From the NCBI RefSeq assembly GCF_000337615.1, contig NZ_AOII01000034.1, positions 1-64,000 of the forward strand: a stretch of DNA of 64,000 nt, written 5' to 3'. This stretch comes from Natrinema pallidum DSM 3751 (GTDB lineage: Archaea; Halobacteriota; Halobacteria; Halobacteriales; Natrialbaceae). The notes under the pieces are model-generated. The model saw only the letters and a list, made by a program, of their open reading frames with translations, was not told where the DNA came from and ran no database searches. Below, one piece after another: positions 26,638 through 34,769 of this stretch (position 1 is its first letter; each line of letters opens with the position of its first letter). Made by a program: the position numbers and the translations under genes.

Positions 26638-27939
26638 TTACTTCGCGTTCGAGAAGGCGTTCAGATTCGATTGCAATCCGGCCGCGAGTTCGGATTTGCG
26701 CCGCAATCGCGCGCCGGAAACCGGCAATCGGGTCGCGACCTCCGACACCGCCCCGTGGAACGTTTCGGCCTCGCCGTACTCGCCCTCGAAGGCGTTGCGA
26801 ACGCTTTCGCGGACCTGCCAGACGCCGACCGGGGCCCAGTAGTCGTCCGATACTTCACGGAGAACGAGACACTTCGCCTGCCTGCCGATCGACTCGAGGT
26901 GCTCGAGGACGCCCAGTCGAGCGGCGTAGTAGGCCCCCGCGGTCTCCTCGACGTAGCTCGAGCGACCCTCGTACCCTTCCGAGGCGCTGGCCATCCAGAG
27001 GTCGTCCTCGGGGTTCGGGTTCCAGATGCTGCCGGGGGCTTTCATCTCGACCAGTTCGAACTCCCAGGTGCCCGGCGCGAGGACGATCCAGTACCGGTTA
27101 CCGACGTACTCGTTGGCCCAGACCTGGACCTCGTCGATACTGGGCGCGTTCCGGATGCGCCCGCGGAGGTACTGCCCGACGGTGTCGTCGACGGCCGTGA
27201 TCGACCACCGCGTCGGAACCAGCCGGCGCTGTTTCGTCTGCCCGAGCGCGCCCGCCGAGAGGATCGAGTTGATCTCGTAGACGTCGAACCCCCGGCGATA
27301 GAGGTAGGTCATCGCGCCCTCGGCCTGCCAGTCGTCGTCTTCGAGGGTCTTCTTGACCGGCCGCGGGACGTGGGGGTTCTCGGTGAGGTCCGCGTTGCGG
27401 GCGTTCGCCTGCGGACCACGCGGCGTCGCCACGTCCGTTCCGGCATCGAGTCCGAGATCGGGTTTGTCGTCCAATCCGATCTCGAGGTCGACCGGACGGT
27501 CGGCGATGGCGACCTCCCGCTGGACGCCGACGAAGCCGTCCCACGTGTCGTGGACCGACGGGGTCAGCCGGCTGGCGATCGACGGGGACTCGACGTTCGC
27601 CCGCTTGCTCGAGTTCAGCAGCCCGGTCCGGCGCTGGAGGACGTCGTCGATCGCGTACCCCTGTCGGTACCAGTCGCCATCGGTGACGTACTCCTCGGCG
27701 GCACCCTCGTCGCCGACCGGGGAGAGCAACCCGACGGGAATGTCCGGGTAGTTCGATCGACCGACGAAGATCGACGGCGAAGTCGACCCGACGAGGGTAT
27801 CACCGCTCAGCGCGTCGTCGAACTTCCGTTCGAACTCCTCTAAGTGGTCCGTGATCGCGTAGGACTTCTCCTTGGCGAGGCGGCGACGCTCGGCCTCCTC
27901 GTCGGGCTCCAAGTCCTCGATGTAGTCGTCGAGGCGCAT
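26638..27939 (-). CDS. nreA: NreA, archaeal DNA repair protein with PCNA-binding tail
   Basis: 433-aa protein of the archaeal Nre family, implicated in repair of DNA damage in Haloferax. Family landmarks include SIFVGRSNYPDIPVGLLSP near residue 55-75 and a WANEYVGNRYWIVLAPG region. The C-terminus ends with a PCNA-interacting (PIP) motif: Gln423, Leu426 and Phe429 in LQSNLNAF, with Ser replacing the usual second aromatic. Apart from MKAPGSIW and Cys in KCLVLRE, no obvious catalytic signature is seen. Transcribed alone, with ATG at 27939. Confidence 0.88.
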   Translation of the reverse strand: MRLDDYIEDLEPDEEAERRRLAKEKSYAITDHLEEFERKFDDALSGDTLVGSTSPSIFVGRSNYPDIPVGLLSPVGDEGAAEEYVTDGDWYRQGYAIDDVLQRRTGLLNSSKRANVESPSIASRLTPSVHDTWDGFVGVQREVAIADRPVDLEIGLDDKPDLGLDAGTDVATPRGPQANARNADLTENPHVPRPVKKTLEDDDWQAEGAMTYLYRRGFDVYEINSILSAGALGQTKQRRLVPTRWSITAVDDTVGQYLRGRIRNAPSIDEVQVWANEYVGNRYWIVLAPGTWEFELVEMKAPGSIWNPNPEDDLWMASASEGYEGRSSYVEETAGAYYAARLGVLEHLESIGRQAKCLVLREVSDDYWAPVGVWQVRESVRNAFEGEYGEAETFHGAVSEVATRLPVSGARLRRKSELAAGLQSNLNAFSNAK

Positions 27940-28201
27940 TCACCCGACGTAGGGACGGCACGGTGTTGAATGTTGAGTTCCGGAAGCCGGTCGCTGTGCG
28001 GGTTCGTGACTGCCAGCGACCGTGGAAGATGTCAGAGGCAGAGGTTCGGTCGGTCGTCGGACCCCCGAACCTCATTCGAGCGTTCTCGCCGATCCGTAAA
28101 GTACCCGCAAGGGCGTTTTCAGGCTCAGAAACTCCGCCCGGAACGGCGTCCTGCATGTCTCGTGTTAGTCTTTCTCGAGGGTGGGCGTGCCTTGAAAAGA
28201 G

Positions 28202-28208
28202 TTAAAAA
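28202..28208 (+). promoter_or_regulatory. TATA-like box of the zinc-finger micro-protein/EF-1beta pair
   Basis: TTAAAAA ends 22 nt before the ATG at 28231. A GGAGGGG purine run lies immediately before the ATG, too close to act as a normal Shine-Dalgarno site, so initiation is probably leaderless. Confidence 0.5.
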
Positions 28209-28230
28209 CGGCGGGCGGGAAAGGAGGGGT

Positions 28231-28410
28231 ATGAGTACGACCGACGACCGAGAGACGCGTTCCTGCGTCTCCTGCGGGCTCAACATCGCGGGCACGAACG
28301 CCGCAGCGTTCAAGTGTCCCGACTGCGGCCAGCAGATCTACCGCTGTGCCAAGTGTCGCAAACAGAGCAACCTCTACGAGTGCCCCGACTGCGGATTCAC
28401 CGGACCGTAA
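28231..28410 (+). CDS. 59-aa zinc-finger micro-protein with four CPxCG-like motifs
   Basis: The whole protein is cysteine pairs: CVSCG, CPDCG, CAKCR and CPDCG, arranged to form two zinc-binding sites in 59 residues. Size and motif series match the haloarchaeal HVO_2753 type protein, which has been linked to swarming and biofilm formation in Haloferax volcanii and also lies beside the EF-1beta gene. EF-1beta follows after five nucleotides, so the two are cotranscribed. The Cys-rich tail FTGP is typical of the family. The molecular target is unknown. Confidence 0.85.
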   Translation: MSTTDDRETRSCVSCGLNIAGTNAAAFKCPDCGQQIYRCAKCRKQSNLYECPDCGFTGP

Positions 28411-28415
28411 CTACC

Positions 28416-28682
28416 ATGGGAAAAGTCGCTGCCAAAATCAAGGTCATGCCGGACAGCCCCGATATCGACCTCGACGCGCTTCAGGAGCGCCTCGAGAGTG
28501 CCCTCCCCGAGGGCGCGAAGATCAATGGCGTCGAACGCGACGAAGTCGCGTTCGGTCTCGTCGCGCTCTACCCGACCGTGATCGTCCCTGACGGCTCCGG
28601 CGGAACGGAGACCGTCGAGGAGAGTTTCGCGGACGTCGAGGGCGTCGAAAGCGTCGGCGTCGAAAACGTCGGCCGTATCTAA
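28416..28682 (+). CDS. ef1b: Translation elongation factor 1-beta (aEF-1beta)
   Basis: 88-aa guanine nucleotide exchange factor that recycles EF-1alpha-GDP. The sequence matches the compact archaeal form throughout: [19 protein letters not shown] at the start, [16 protein letters not shown] in the middle, and a C-terminal [15 protein letters not shown]. It is read from ATG 28416 directly after the zinc-finger micro-protein gene, with which it probably shares a promoter. Confidence 0.93.
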   Translation: MGKVAAKIKVMPDSPDIDLDALQERLESALPEGAKINGVERDEVAFGLVALYPTVIVPDGSGGTETVEESFADVEGVESVGVENVGRI

Positions 28683-28944
28683 GGCCGTTTTCGCGGATTT
28701 TAGTCGTTCCAGAACGCCGATAGAGGCGTCCAGTCGCGGCGTTGCGAGCGGCGTCCGTCGCGAACCGCAGCCACCGGACCGTCGCCAATGCGTGTCGTGG
28801 TGTGGTGTCGGCCCGGCCGGTCGGCTCCTCCGCCAGCGCTCACGAAATCGGCGGTCCCGTACAGTTCTCTTCGCCTCTGGCTCGAGAGACGACCAGCTAT
28901 CGTCCCCGGACGCGGAAGCACCGTCGGCTACCGCGCGGTGGGTG

Positions 28945-29379
28945 TTACTGTTCTTGCTCCCGGTTCGCGCCTAGGTCGGCCTGCGAAACGATTTCCGCGC
29001 CGACCGCGGAGAGGTCGACGGTCACGTCTTCGGTCACGGCCTTACTGACCTCGTCCAGGTTGCCCGCGAGCACCGTCAGTACGTCGTCGGGGTTGGTGTA
29101 GACCAGCATGTTTCCGTCCTGTCCCTCGGCGACGAGTTGGGTATCGTTCAGGACGACCTGATCGTTCTGGATCGTCGCCGAGACGACCGGCAGCGCCGCC
29201 GGCTTCCCCGGTTCGTCGTCCCTGACCTTGCGGATGTGAACCGCGTCGAGGTCGATGACTTCCTTGTACTCCTGAATCTGTTCGGCGCAGTCGACCATGT
29301 CGTTGAGGACGGCGGTCCGTTTCTCGTTGCCGTGGTCGCCGTCGAGACAGTGCTGACAGACGCGGAGTTCGAGTCGCAT
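28945..29379 (-). CDS. Haloarchaeal hypothetical protein with N-terminal CxxC
   Basis: 144-aa acidic soluble protein starting MRLELRVCQHCLDG, so a single CxxC pair lies at residues 8 and 11. The remainder is rich in Val, Asp and Glu, with alternating strand-like segments (LPVVSATIQNDQVVLNDTQLV). I cannot assign a family. A longer reading to 29580 would add a low-complexity Arg/Pro-rich stretch and is rejected. Gene order: convergent with EF-1beta, 128 nt downstream of an MBL-fold gene. Confidence 0.6.
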   Translation of the reverse strand: MRLELRVCQHCLDGDHGNEKRTAVLNDMVDCAEQIQEYKEVIDLDAVHIRKVRDDEPGKPAALPVVSATIQNDQVVLNDTQLVAEGQDGNMLVYTNPDDVLTVLAGNLDEVSKAVTEDVTVDLSAVGAEIVSQADLGANREQEQ

Positions 29380-29507
29380 TGTGCGTCGGTTAGTACCGGA
29401 CACCGATGAGAATTCCGCTTCCGTCCGTTTCCGTTCGCCCGCACACTCGAGTGGGAGCGCACCGTTTCGGAGCGGGACCCCCGCTGGATGGCGGTCCGGC
29501 CACGGCG

Positions 29508-30224
29508 TTACTCGCGCGACTGGCGGGCGATCTCTCGAATGCGTTCGGTCCCCTGGTCCACGTACCCTCCGTGGTAGCAAACGGTGTGATCGATCTCGAG
29601 GTCCGCCAGCGTCCTGACGGACTCGATCGCCTGCTCCATTGCCGGCGTGAAGCGAGGCTTCGGACCGGCGAGGGGAGCGTCCCCGTCAGCGACGAGCGCA
29701 TCGCCGGCGACGAGCAGGTTCGCGTCCGGGAAGTACAGCGAGACGTGTCCGGGTGCGTGCCCGGGCGTCGCGACGACCTCCATCGGCCCCGCGAGCGTCG
29801 GGAACCGGACCCCGTCGGCCAGTTCGATATCGACATCGACGGGCGGATAGCGATCGCCGTCGCCCGCGGCCGGTTCCGACTCGCCGGAGACGTACGGCGC
29901 TGCCGCGCGGTGGGTCGCGACGACCGCATCGACTCGCTCGAGGAGGGCCGCAAGCCCGCCCGCGTGGTCGCCGTCGCGGTGAGTCACGAGGACGAGCCAC
30001 ACGTCGGCGAGGTCGTACCCCAGCGATCGCAGGTGGGTCCGAACCCCGTCGAGGGCACCCTGCGGACCGGCGTCGATCAGGATCGGGCCGCGGTCGGTTT
30101 CGACGAGCGTCGGCGTGATCGTGAGTTCCTGCCCGCCGTACTCGACCGTGATCGGCAGCACGTGGACGCCTGTGTCGTGTTCGTCGTCAGTTGCCGACAT
30201 ACTCGAGTCGTTCGTGCTCGCCAT
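29508..30224 (-). CDS. MBL-fold metallo-hydrolase
   Basis: 238-aa metallo-beta-lactamase fold hydrolase with the metal motif THRDGDHAGG (HxxxDH), then GHAPGHVSLYF, AGDALVADG and a late His in CYHGGY that complete a two-metal site. The substrate is not deducible; the fold includes glyoxalase II-like thioesterases, lactonases and others. The first 18 residues are Ser/Asp/Thr-rich with an internal Met, so the true start could be MSATDDEHD. It is divergent from the terpene synthase gene. Confidence 0.82.
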   Translation of the reverse strand: MASTNDSSMSATDDEHDTGVHVLPITVEYGGQELTITPTLVETDRGPILIDAGPQGALDGVRTHLRSLGYDLADVWLVLVTHRDGDHAGGLAALLERVDAVVATHRAAAPYVSGESEPAAGDGDRYPPVDVDIELADGVRFPTLAGPMEVVATPGHAPGHVSLYFPDANLLVAGDALVADGDAPLAGPKPRFTPAMEQAIESVRTLADLEIDHTVCYHGGYVDQGTERIREIARQSRE

Positions 30225-30315
30225 GAAAGCATCATTCGGCTCCGTCCGCGCGACTCGTCCTCGACACCGGTCCCCGGCTCATTGAACTAATACCGTACTA
30301 GTTGTCAACAAATAA

Positions 30316-30321
30316 TTTATA
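30316..30321 (+). promoter_or_regulatory. TATA box of the terpene synthase gene
   Basis: TTTATA in an AT-rich island (about 30290-30345) ends 23 nt before the ATG at 30345, predicting a leaderless message. A TTGT-CA-ACAA inverted repeat lies at 30302-30311, upstream of the box, and could bind a regulator. Confidence 0.6.
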
Positions 30322-30344
30322 GCCGCCGGCTCTAGTGATAAGTA

Positions 30345-31340
30345 ATGAAAATAGAGGCAAAACGTCCTCCGCTCGAGATCGAATCGGATCCGTTCTCGGA
30401 CGCACAGCGGCGGACGCTCTCGGAAACGGTGCGGCCGCTCGCCGACGCGTACGACGAACTGATCGCCGACCGGGACCGCTCGGCGTGGCGGTGGTTCGAC
30501 GCGATCGAACCCGAGTTCAGACTGTCGTGCGTGAGCGACGAGTACGGCCAGCGAGTTCGCGACGCGAAAGTACTGGCAACCATGTTCATCACCGTCATCG
30601 ACGATGTCGCCGAGTGCCACAGCGATCGGACGACCCTGGAGGAGTTGCTCCTGGTCCCGTTCGATTCCCGGCCCGCCGATCCGACCCGAGCGGGCGTCGA
30701 CGGCGAGTACGTCCGGTTTCAGCAGGACCTCTGGGACGCGCTCGTAGAGCAGTACGCGGCGGGTCCGCGCGCGGCGGAGTTCGCCGATCTGTTCCGGTTC
30801 GACGTCCGACAGGCACTGCAGTCGGTCGATTACTCGGCGCTGTTGGCTCAGTACCCGGGCCTCGTCGGCGAACGCGAACTCCGCACGTACGATGTCTACA
30901 ACATGATGCTCTTTCCGTTCGCCGATATCGATCTCGCCAACGCCCTCGCGTTCGAATCCCGGGAGCTATCGGCCGTTCGGAACGTCGTCGCTCACGGGCA
31001 GCGGATGGCACGGATCGGCAACTGGATCGCCACCTGGGAACGGGAACTCGCCGAGGGCGATTACAGTTCGGCCGTCGTGGTTCGCGCCCTCGAGTCGGGG
31101 GTCGTTTCACGCGCGGATCTTCAAGCGATCCGGACAGCCCCGACCGATGCGACCGTCGATCCGATCGTCGATCGAATCCGCGAGTCCGGGATCGAGGATG
31201 AGTTCATCGACCGGTGGTGTCACGAGTACGAGTCGGCCATCGACTACTGCGGCGAGATCGACTCGCTCGACGTTCGAGCCTATCTCGAGGGGTTCGAGCC
31301 GATCTTCCGGTCACAGCTCGCGAGACGGCCGTCGGCCTGA
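30345..31340 (+). CDS. Probable class I terpene synthase (terpene cyclase)
   Basis: 331-aa all-helical protein whose metal- and diphosphate-binding residues line up with bacterial class I terpene synthases. The Asp-rich motif is DDVAE (Asp86, Asp87, Glu90). The NSE triad is Asn226, Thr230 and Glu234 in GNWIATWERE (N-x3-S/T-x3-E). A sensor-like Arg180 with Asp183 (RTYDV) lies 46 residues before the NSE Asn, the spacing in selinadiene synthase. RAY (311-313) sits near the position of the C-terminal RY pair. The 140-residue gap between metal motifs and the total length fit sesquiterpene/diterpene cyclases. No cytochrome P450 or prenyl-diphosphate synthase is adjacent. The product is unknown. It could instead be an inactive relative, but retention of every motif argues against that. 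Confidence 0.72.
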   Translation: MKIEAKRPPLEIESDPFSDAQRRTLSETVRPLADAYDELIADRDRSAWRWFDAIEPEFRLSCVSDEYGQRVRDAKVLATMFITVIDDVAECHSDRTTLEELLLVPFDSRPADPTRAGVDGEYVRFQQDLWDALVEQYAAGPRAAEFADLFRFDVRQALQSVDYSALLAQYPGLVGERELRTYDVYNMMLFPFADIDLANALAFESRELSAVRNVVAHGQRMARIGNWIATWERELAEGDYSSAVVVRALESGVVSRADLQAIRTAPTDATVDPIVDRIRESGIEDEFIDRWCHEYESAIDYCGEIDSLDVRAYLEGFEPIFRSQLARRPSA

Positions 31341-31445
31341 CTGATTGCCCGCCGGACCGACGTGACGTCCCGAAACCCGAATCGCGGACCGCAACCGGGA
31401 CATGGGATCGGTGCGGTCTTGTGGCCCGCCCGCGTACGGCCGGGC

Positions 31446-31712
31446 ATGCCGGTTCCGAAGTCCGAATTCGAGCAGCTTCCGCCGTGTGACTTCTACACGC
31501 CCGCGGAGTTGCTCGAGGACGACCAGATGTACACCGTCTACGAGATCGCCCGGATGCTACAGGGAGCCGATCCCGACGCCGAACTCGACCCCGAAACCGA
31601 GGACGTCCTGCTCGACTGGGCGATTCCGTGGGTCATGACCAACGCCGACGACCTCGTGGTCGCCGAACCCCGGGACGAAGACGAGCCCGGCTACTACGGC
31701 CTGAAAGAATGA
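31446..31712 (+). CDS. Small conserved haloarchaeal protein (possibly DUF5827)
   Basis: 88-aa acidic protein with MPVPKSEFEQLPPCDFYTP at its start and a well-ordered central helix pattern (LEDDQMYTVYEIARMLQG). One Cys is present. I associate it tentatively with DUF5827. Its stop overlaps the ATG of the P-loop ATPase gene (ATGA), a strong sign of translational coupling and of a joint role. ATG at 31446 is preferred; an upstream in-frame ATG at 31362 would add a Pro/Gly/Arg stretch. Confidence 0.68.
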   Translation: MPVPKSEFEQLPPCDFYTPAELLEDDQMYTVYEIARMLQGADPDAELDPETEDVLLDWAIPWVMTNADDLVVAEPRDEDEPGYYGLKE

Positions 31713-32539
31713 TCCTCCTCGTGGTCGGTGCCGATCGCGTCGACGCCGGCAAGACCACGTTCTCGGCCGGCCTGCTCGAGCGAACCGGTGCGGTAGGGTA
31801 TAAGCCGCGCGCCGGCAACGACTTCTGGTTCGACCACGACGACTGCCGGCGAGCGCTCGCCGAGGGCCGCCTCTACGGCAAGGACGCGACACGCCTCTCG
31901 GCGGCGGACGGCCGCGATCGACCGCCGGAACGACTCAACCCCGTCCACCGACTGTGGCGGCCCGCTCCCGACGGCGGGACCGGTCTGCTCGGCCGAGCGG
32001 ACAGGGAGTTCCTCGTCGACCGGATCGGTCGCGACGGCGACGACCCGCTGTTCGTCCGCAACGCGACCGCCGATCTGCCGGCGCAGGTCGCCGACGCGCT
32101 CCCGCTCGAGGACGCGATCCCCATCGAGAGCGTCGCCGAGTTCAACGAACTCGCCGAATCGCGGTACGTCCCCGCGTTCGAGCGACTGGCTGCCGACATC
32201 GAGGCGACCGATGTCGCCGTCGTCGAATCCTACGGCGACATCGCGCGGCCGCTCGAGGGGCTTGCCCCTTCCTCGATCGCCGCCGTCGCGGCCGTCGAAC
32301 CCGGCCGCGCGCGGATCTATCCGGGCGATCGCTACTGTCGCGCCTGCGAGATCGCCAGTTCGAGCCCCAGGGACGGGGCCATCGAAAAGCGCGTTCCGAA
32401 CGTCCTCGACTATCTCGACCCGCTCGAGCACGTGTCGCTTCCGGCACTCGGCAGCGATCGACGGGCCGATCCCGAACGGGTCGCACGCGCGTACGCCGAC
32501 GCCTACGAGGCGTTGCTCGAGGCCGCCGGACGGGAGTGA
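31709..32539 (+). CDS. P-loop ATPase of the dethiobiotin synthase-like fold
   Basis: 276-aa protein beginning with a strand and the loop GADRVDAGKTTF (7-18), closest in form to the GxDxxxGKT loop of dethiobiotin synthetase/CobQ-type ATPases. A GYKPRAG segment follows, as in the switch region of those enzymes (KP motif). The C-terminal part has a CRAC pair in DRYCRACEIASSS and ends in a helix. Biotin synthesis genes are absent, so the function is probably different; archaeal homologues are uncharacterised. It overlaps the preceding small gene by 4 nt. Confidence 0.72.
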   Translation: MILLVVGADRVDAGKTTFSAGLLERTGAVGYKPRAGNDFWFDHDDCRRALAEGRLYGKDATRLSAADGRDRPPERLNPVHRLWRPAPDGGTGLLGRADREFLVDRIGRDGDDPLFVRNATADLPAQVADALPLEDAIPIESVAEFNELAESRYVPAFERLAADIEATDVAVVESYGDIARPLEGLAPSSIAAVAAVEPGRARIYPGDRYCRACEIASSSPRDGAIEKRVPNVLDYLDPLEHVSLPALGSDRRADPERVARAYADAYEALLEAAGRE

Positions 32540-32592
32540 GGAGTCGGCCGCCGTCGATCGCGACGAACCGGCGCGTGGCTCTGGACCCGGAC

Positions 32593-33171
32593 TCAGGCCT
32601 GCCGTGCCATCCGGGCCGACAGTTCGACGTGCTCGTAGGGCTCCGTCGTCACGCTCGGGCCGTGACCGGTGTGTAGTGCCGCGAGATCGGGGTCGATTCG
32701 CTCGAGGACGCGGTCGATACTCTCGATCAGGGTCTCGCGATCGCCTTCCTCGAGATCGGTGCGTCCGAAACTGCCGTTCTGGAAGACGAGATCACCCGCG
32801 AACAGCACGCTCGCCGGCTCCGAGTAGAAACAGAGGTGGTCGTTCTTGTGTCCGGGGGTGTGGAGCGCGACGTACTCGTCGTCACCCAACCGGACCGTGT
32901 CCTCGTCCGCGATGGGGTGGTCGACGCCCTCGATCGAGGTATCGTACCCCCACGCATCGACGTCGAAGGCGTCTTTCACCGCGGCGAGGTTGCCGACGTG
33001 GTCGCGGTGCGTGTGCGTAAGGAGCACTGCCTCGAGGTCGTCGACGCGGGCGCGGACGGCATCGACGACGTCGAAGTTCGCGCCCGCATCGACGAGCACG
33101 GGTCGGTCCCCGCTCACCAGAAAGACGTTGCTGGTAAACGCCTGCACGCCCTGCGCGATGTTTGAGATCAT
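32593..33171 (-). CDS. MBL-fold hydrolase, glyoxalase II-like
   Basis: 192-aa metallo-beta-lactamase fold protein with the canonical THTHRDHVGN (HxHxDH) motif, then HTPGHKNDHLCFY, FAGDLVFQNGSFGRTDL and a final HTGHG histidine. The order and spacing are those of glyoxalase II-type thioesterases, which hydrolyse acylated thiols. In a gamma-glutamylcysteine-using haloarchaeon the thiol carrier would differ from glutathione (inference). Convergent with the ATPase gene. Confidence 0.85.
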   Translation of the reverse strand: MISNIAQGVQAFTSNVFLVSGDRPVLVDAGANFDVVDAVRARVDDLEAVLLTHTHRDHVGNLAAVKDAFDVDAWGYDTSIEGVDHPIADEDTVRLGDDEYVALHTPGHKNDHLCFYSEPASVLFAGDLVFQNGSFGRTDLEEGDRETLIESIDRVLERIDPDLAALHTGHGPSVTTEPYEHVELSARMARQA

Positions 33172-33327
33172 GTGACCCGGTACGCGGTCGTCGGGTTTGT
33201 GGGTATCGACACGGCGCGTCGATCGCCGAACGCGGCCCGGGTGCGTCGAAATGGGCCTTAGAGTGGCTAAGGAGGGAGTTATGGCGTGGTTTGGAAGTCA
33301 AACGATCTGATCCGTGTATTCACAAGG

Positions 33328-33334
33328 ATTTTTA
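33328..33334 (+). promoter_or_regulatory. TATA-like box of the membrane HTH regulator gene
   Basis: ATTTTTA ends 24 nt before the ATG at 33359, consistent with a leaderless transcript. A CCTTAG-5 nt-CTAAGG inverted repeat lies upstream at 33256-33272. Confidence 0.5.
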
Positions 33335-33358
33335 GCTGCGGCACGTAGTGGGAGACGA

Positions 33359-34576
33359 ATGAATCGGCCGGTTTCCGTCGGACTCGTCGCTCTCATCATC
33401 CTCGCGTCCGTTGCCGGCGCCAGCGGGTCGGTTGTACTAACGGCCGCCGGGATCGCTCCCCAGTCACCCTCGGAGCCCGCTCCCGCGGACCCGGCCCCGT
33501 TCGTCTCACAGGAACGAGACTGGGACGACACGACCTTCGATATCACGGTGTACGAGAACGGCAGCGCGACGTGGACGTTCCGTCACGAACGGCTGTTCGC
33601 CAACGAGGAGAACGCGACCGAGGCCGAACGGAACTTCAGGGCGTTCGCCGAGTCGTTCGAGGCCAACGAGACCGGACGGTACGAGGCGTTTATCAATCAA
33701 TCGCGTGAGTTGGCCGCGGCCGGCTCGCAGAAGACCGGTCGGGAGATGGCTGCGACGAACTTCGATCGGTCCATCCGGGTCGACGAAGGACGGATCAATC
33801 CGCGCGGCGTCGTCGAAATGTCGTTCACGTGGACGAACTTCGCCGCCGTCGACGGCGAGACGATCATCGTCGGCGACGTCTTTCGGGGTCTCTATCTGGC
33901 CCCCGATCAGTCGATTGAACTCGAGGCGGGCGGTGATCTCCGGTTCCGGTCCGTCAGCCCCGACCCCGACGGCCAGTACGACGGCGGTTCGCTCGAGACC
34001 GCGACCTCGGTCGAGTGGAGCGGCGAACAGCAGTTCGACGATGGCCGCCCGCGTGCGGAGTTGACCAGTTCGACCAGCGGTGCCGTCGGGAGCGACGAAC
34101 AGGGACCGGTCGGTGCGATGAGCGGTGACCGCGGCTGGTATCTCGCCGCCCTCCTCGTCGTCGGCGTCGGCATCGCGGCCGCCGTCTGGTACCGCCGCTA
34201 CGGGCCCGGAACCGGCGATACCCCTGCCGACACTGTGACCGACCGCTCGGCCGAGCGGACGCCGGAACCCAATATTGCCGGCGACTCGAGCACGGGCGAC
34301 GGGGCGGCCGACTCGGCTGACGCCGGGGCCGCTCTCTCCGAAGAAGAACTCATGACCGACGAGGATCGCGTCGTCGCGCTCATTCGGGAGAACGGCGGCC
34401 GAATGAAGCAGGTCAACATCGTCGAAGAGACCGGCTGGTCGAAATCCAAGGTCAGCATGCTCCTCTCGGACATGGAGGACGAGGGAACGATCAGTAAACT
34501 CCGCGTCGGCCGTGAAAACATCATCAGCCTCGAGGGCTTCGAGCCCGAAGCGACGAAATCGCCCTTCGAGGAATAG
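33359..34576 (+). CDS. Membrane-anchored one-component regulator with winged-helix domain
   Basis: 405 aa. A signal-type hydrophobic segment (about 7-30, LVALIILASVAGASGSVVL) leads to an extracellular domain of about 215 residues that is rich in acidic strands. A membrane helix follows near 259-277 (WYLAALLVVGVGIAAAVWY), then a disordered cytoplasmic linker. The C-terminal winged helix-turn-helix (about 335-395, DRVVALIRENGGRMKQVNI and WSKSKVSMLLSDME) is MarR/ArsR-like. The layout implies sensing outside and DNA binding inside without a phosphorelay. Targets are unknown; proteins of this type are frequent in haloarchaea. The ATG at 33359 agrees with the TATA box. Confidence 0.8.
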   Translation: MNRPVSVGLVALIILASVAGASGSVVLTAAGIAPQSPSEPAPADPAPFVSQERDWDDTTFDITVYENGSATWTFRHERLFANEENATEAERNFRAFAESFEANETGRYEAFINQSRELAAAGSQKTGREMAATNFDRSIRVDEGRINPRGVVEMSFTWTNFAAVDGETIIVGDVFRGLYLAPDQSIELEAGGDLRFRSVSPDPDGQYDGGSLETATSVEWSGEQQFDDGRPRAELTSSTSGAVGSDEQGPVGAMSGDRGWYLAALLVVGVGIAAAVWYRRYGPGTGDTPADTVTDRSAERTPEPNIAGDSSTGDGAADSADAGAALSEEELMTDEDRVVALIRENGGRMKQVNIVEETGWSKSKVSMLLSDMEDEGTISKLRVGRENIISLEGFEPEATKSPFEE

Positions 34577-34694
34577 CGGCGACCGTCGGCGGTGAGTCGC
34601 CGGCACGTGATCGCGTGGGACCGTGCGACACCCCTGGATCGAAACGGAATGCTTAAACATCGTACTGCGCTACGATGGAGTGAAGACGAAGCCC

Positions 34695-34769
34695 GCTCCG
34701 ATGGTGTAGTCCGGCCAATCATATTGCCCTCTCACGGCAATGACCTGGGTTCGAATCCCAGTCGGAGCA
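34695..34769 (+). tRNA. tRNA-Glu (anticodon CTC)
   Basis: Cloverleaf of 75 nt. The acceptor GCTCCGA pairs with TCGGAGC and the discriminator is A. The anticodon stem TTGCC/GGCAA encloses the loop CTCTCAC with anticodon CTC. The T arm is CTGGG-TTCGAAT-CCCAG. No intron is present, and CCA is not encoded. An AT-rich GCTTAAAC box lies about 40 nt upstream. Confidence 0.95.

Noticed and set aside
31709-32539. Biotin synthesis (bioD) assignment for the P-loop protein
   Set aside because: Only the P-loop and KP switch resemble BioD. No other bio genes are nearby, and the C-terminal CRAC region is foreign to BioD.
34695-34769. tRNA-Glu as an integration site for a mobile element
   Set aside because: No duplicated tRNA 3' end, integrase or composition shift is found next to it; the same holds for tRNA-Ser at 45810.
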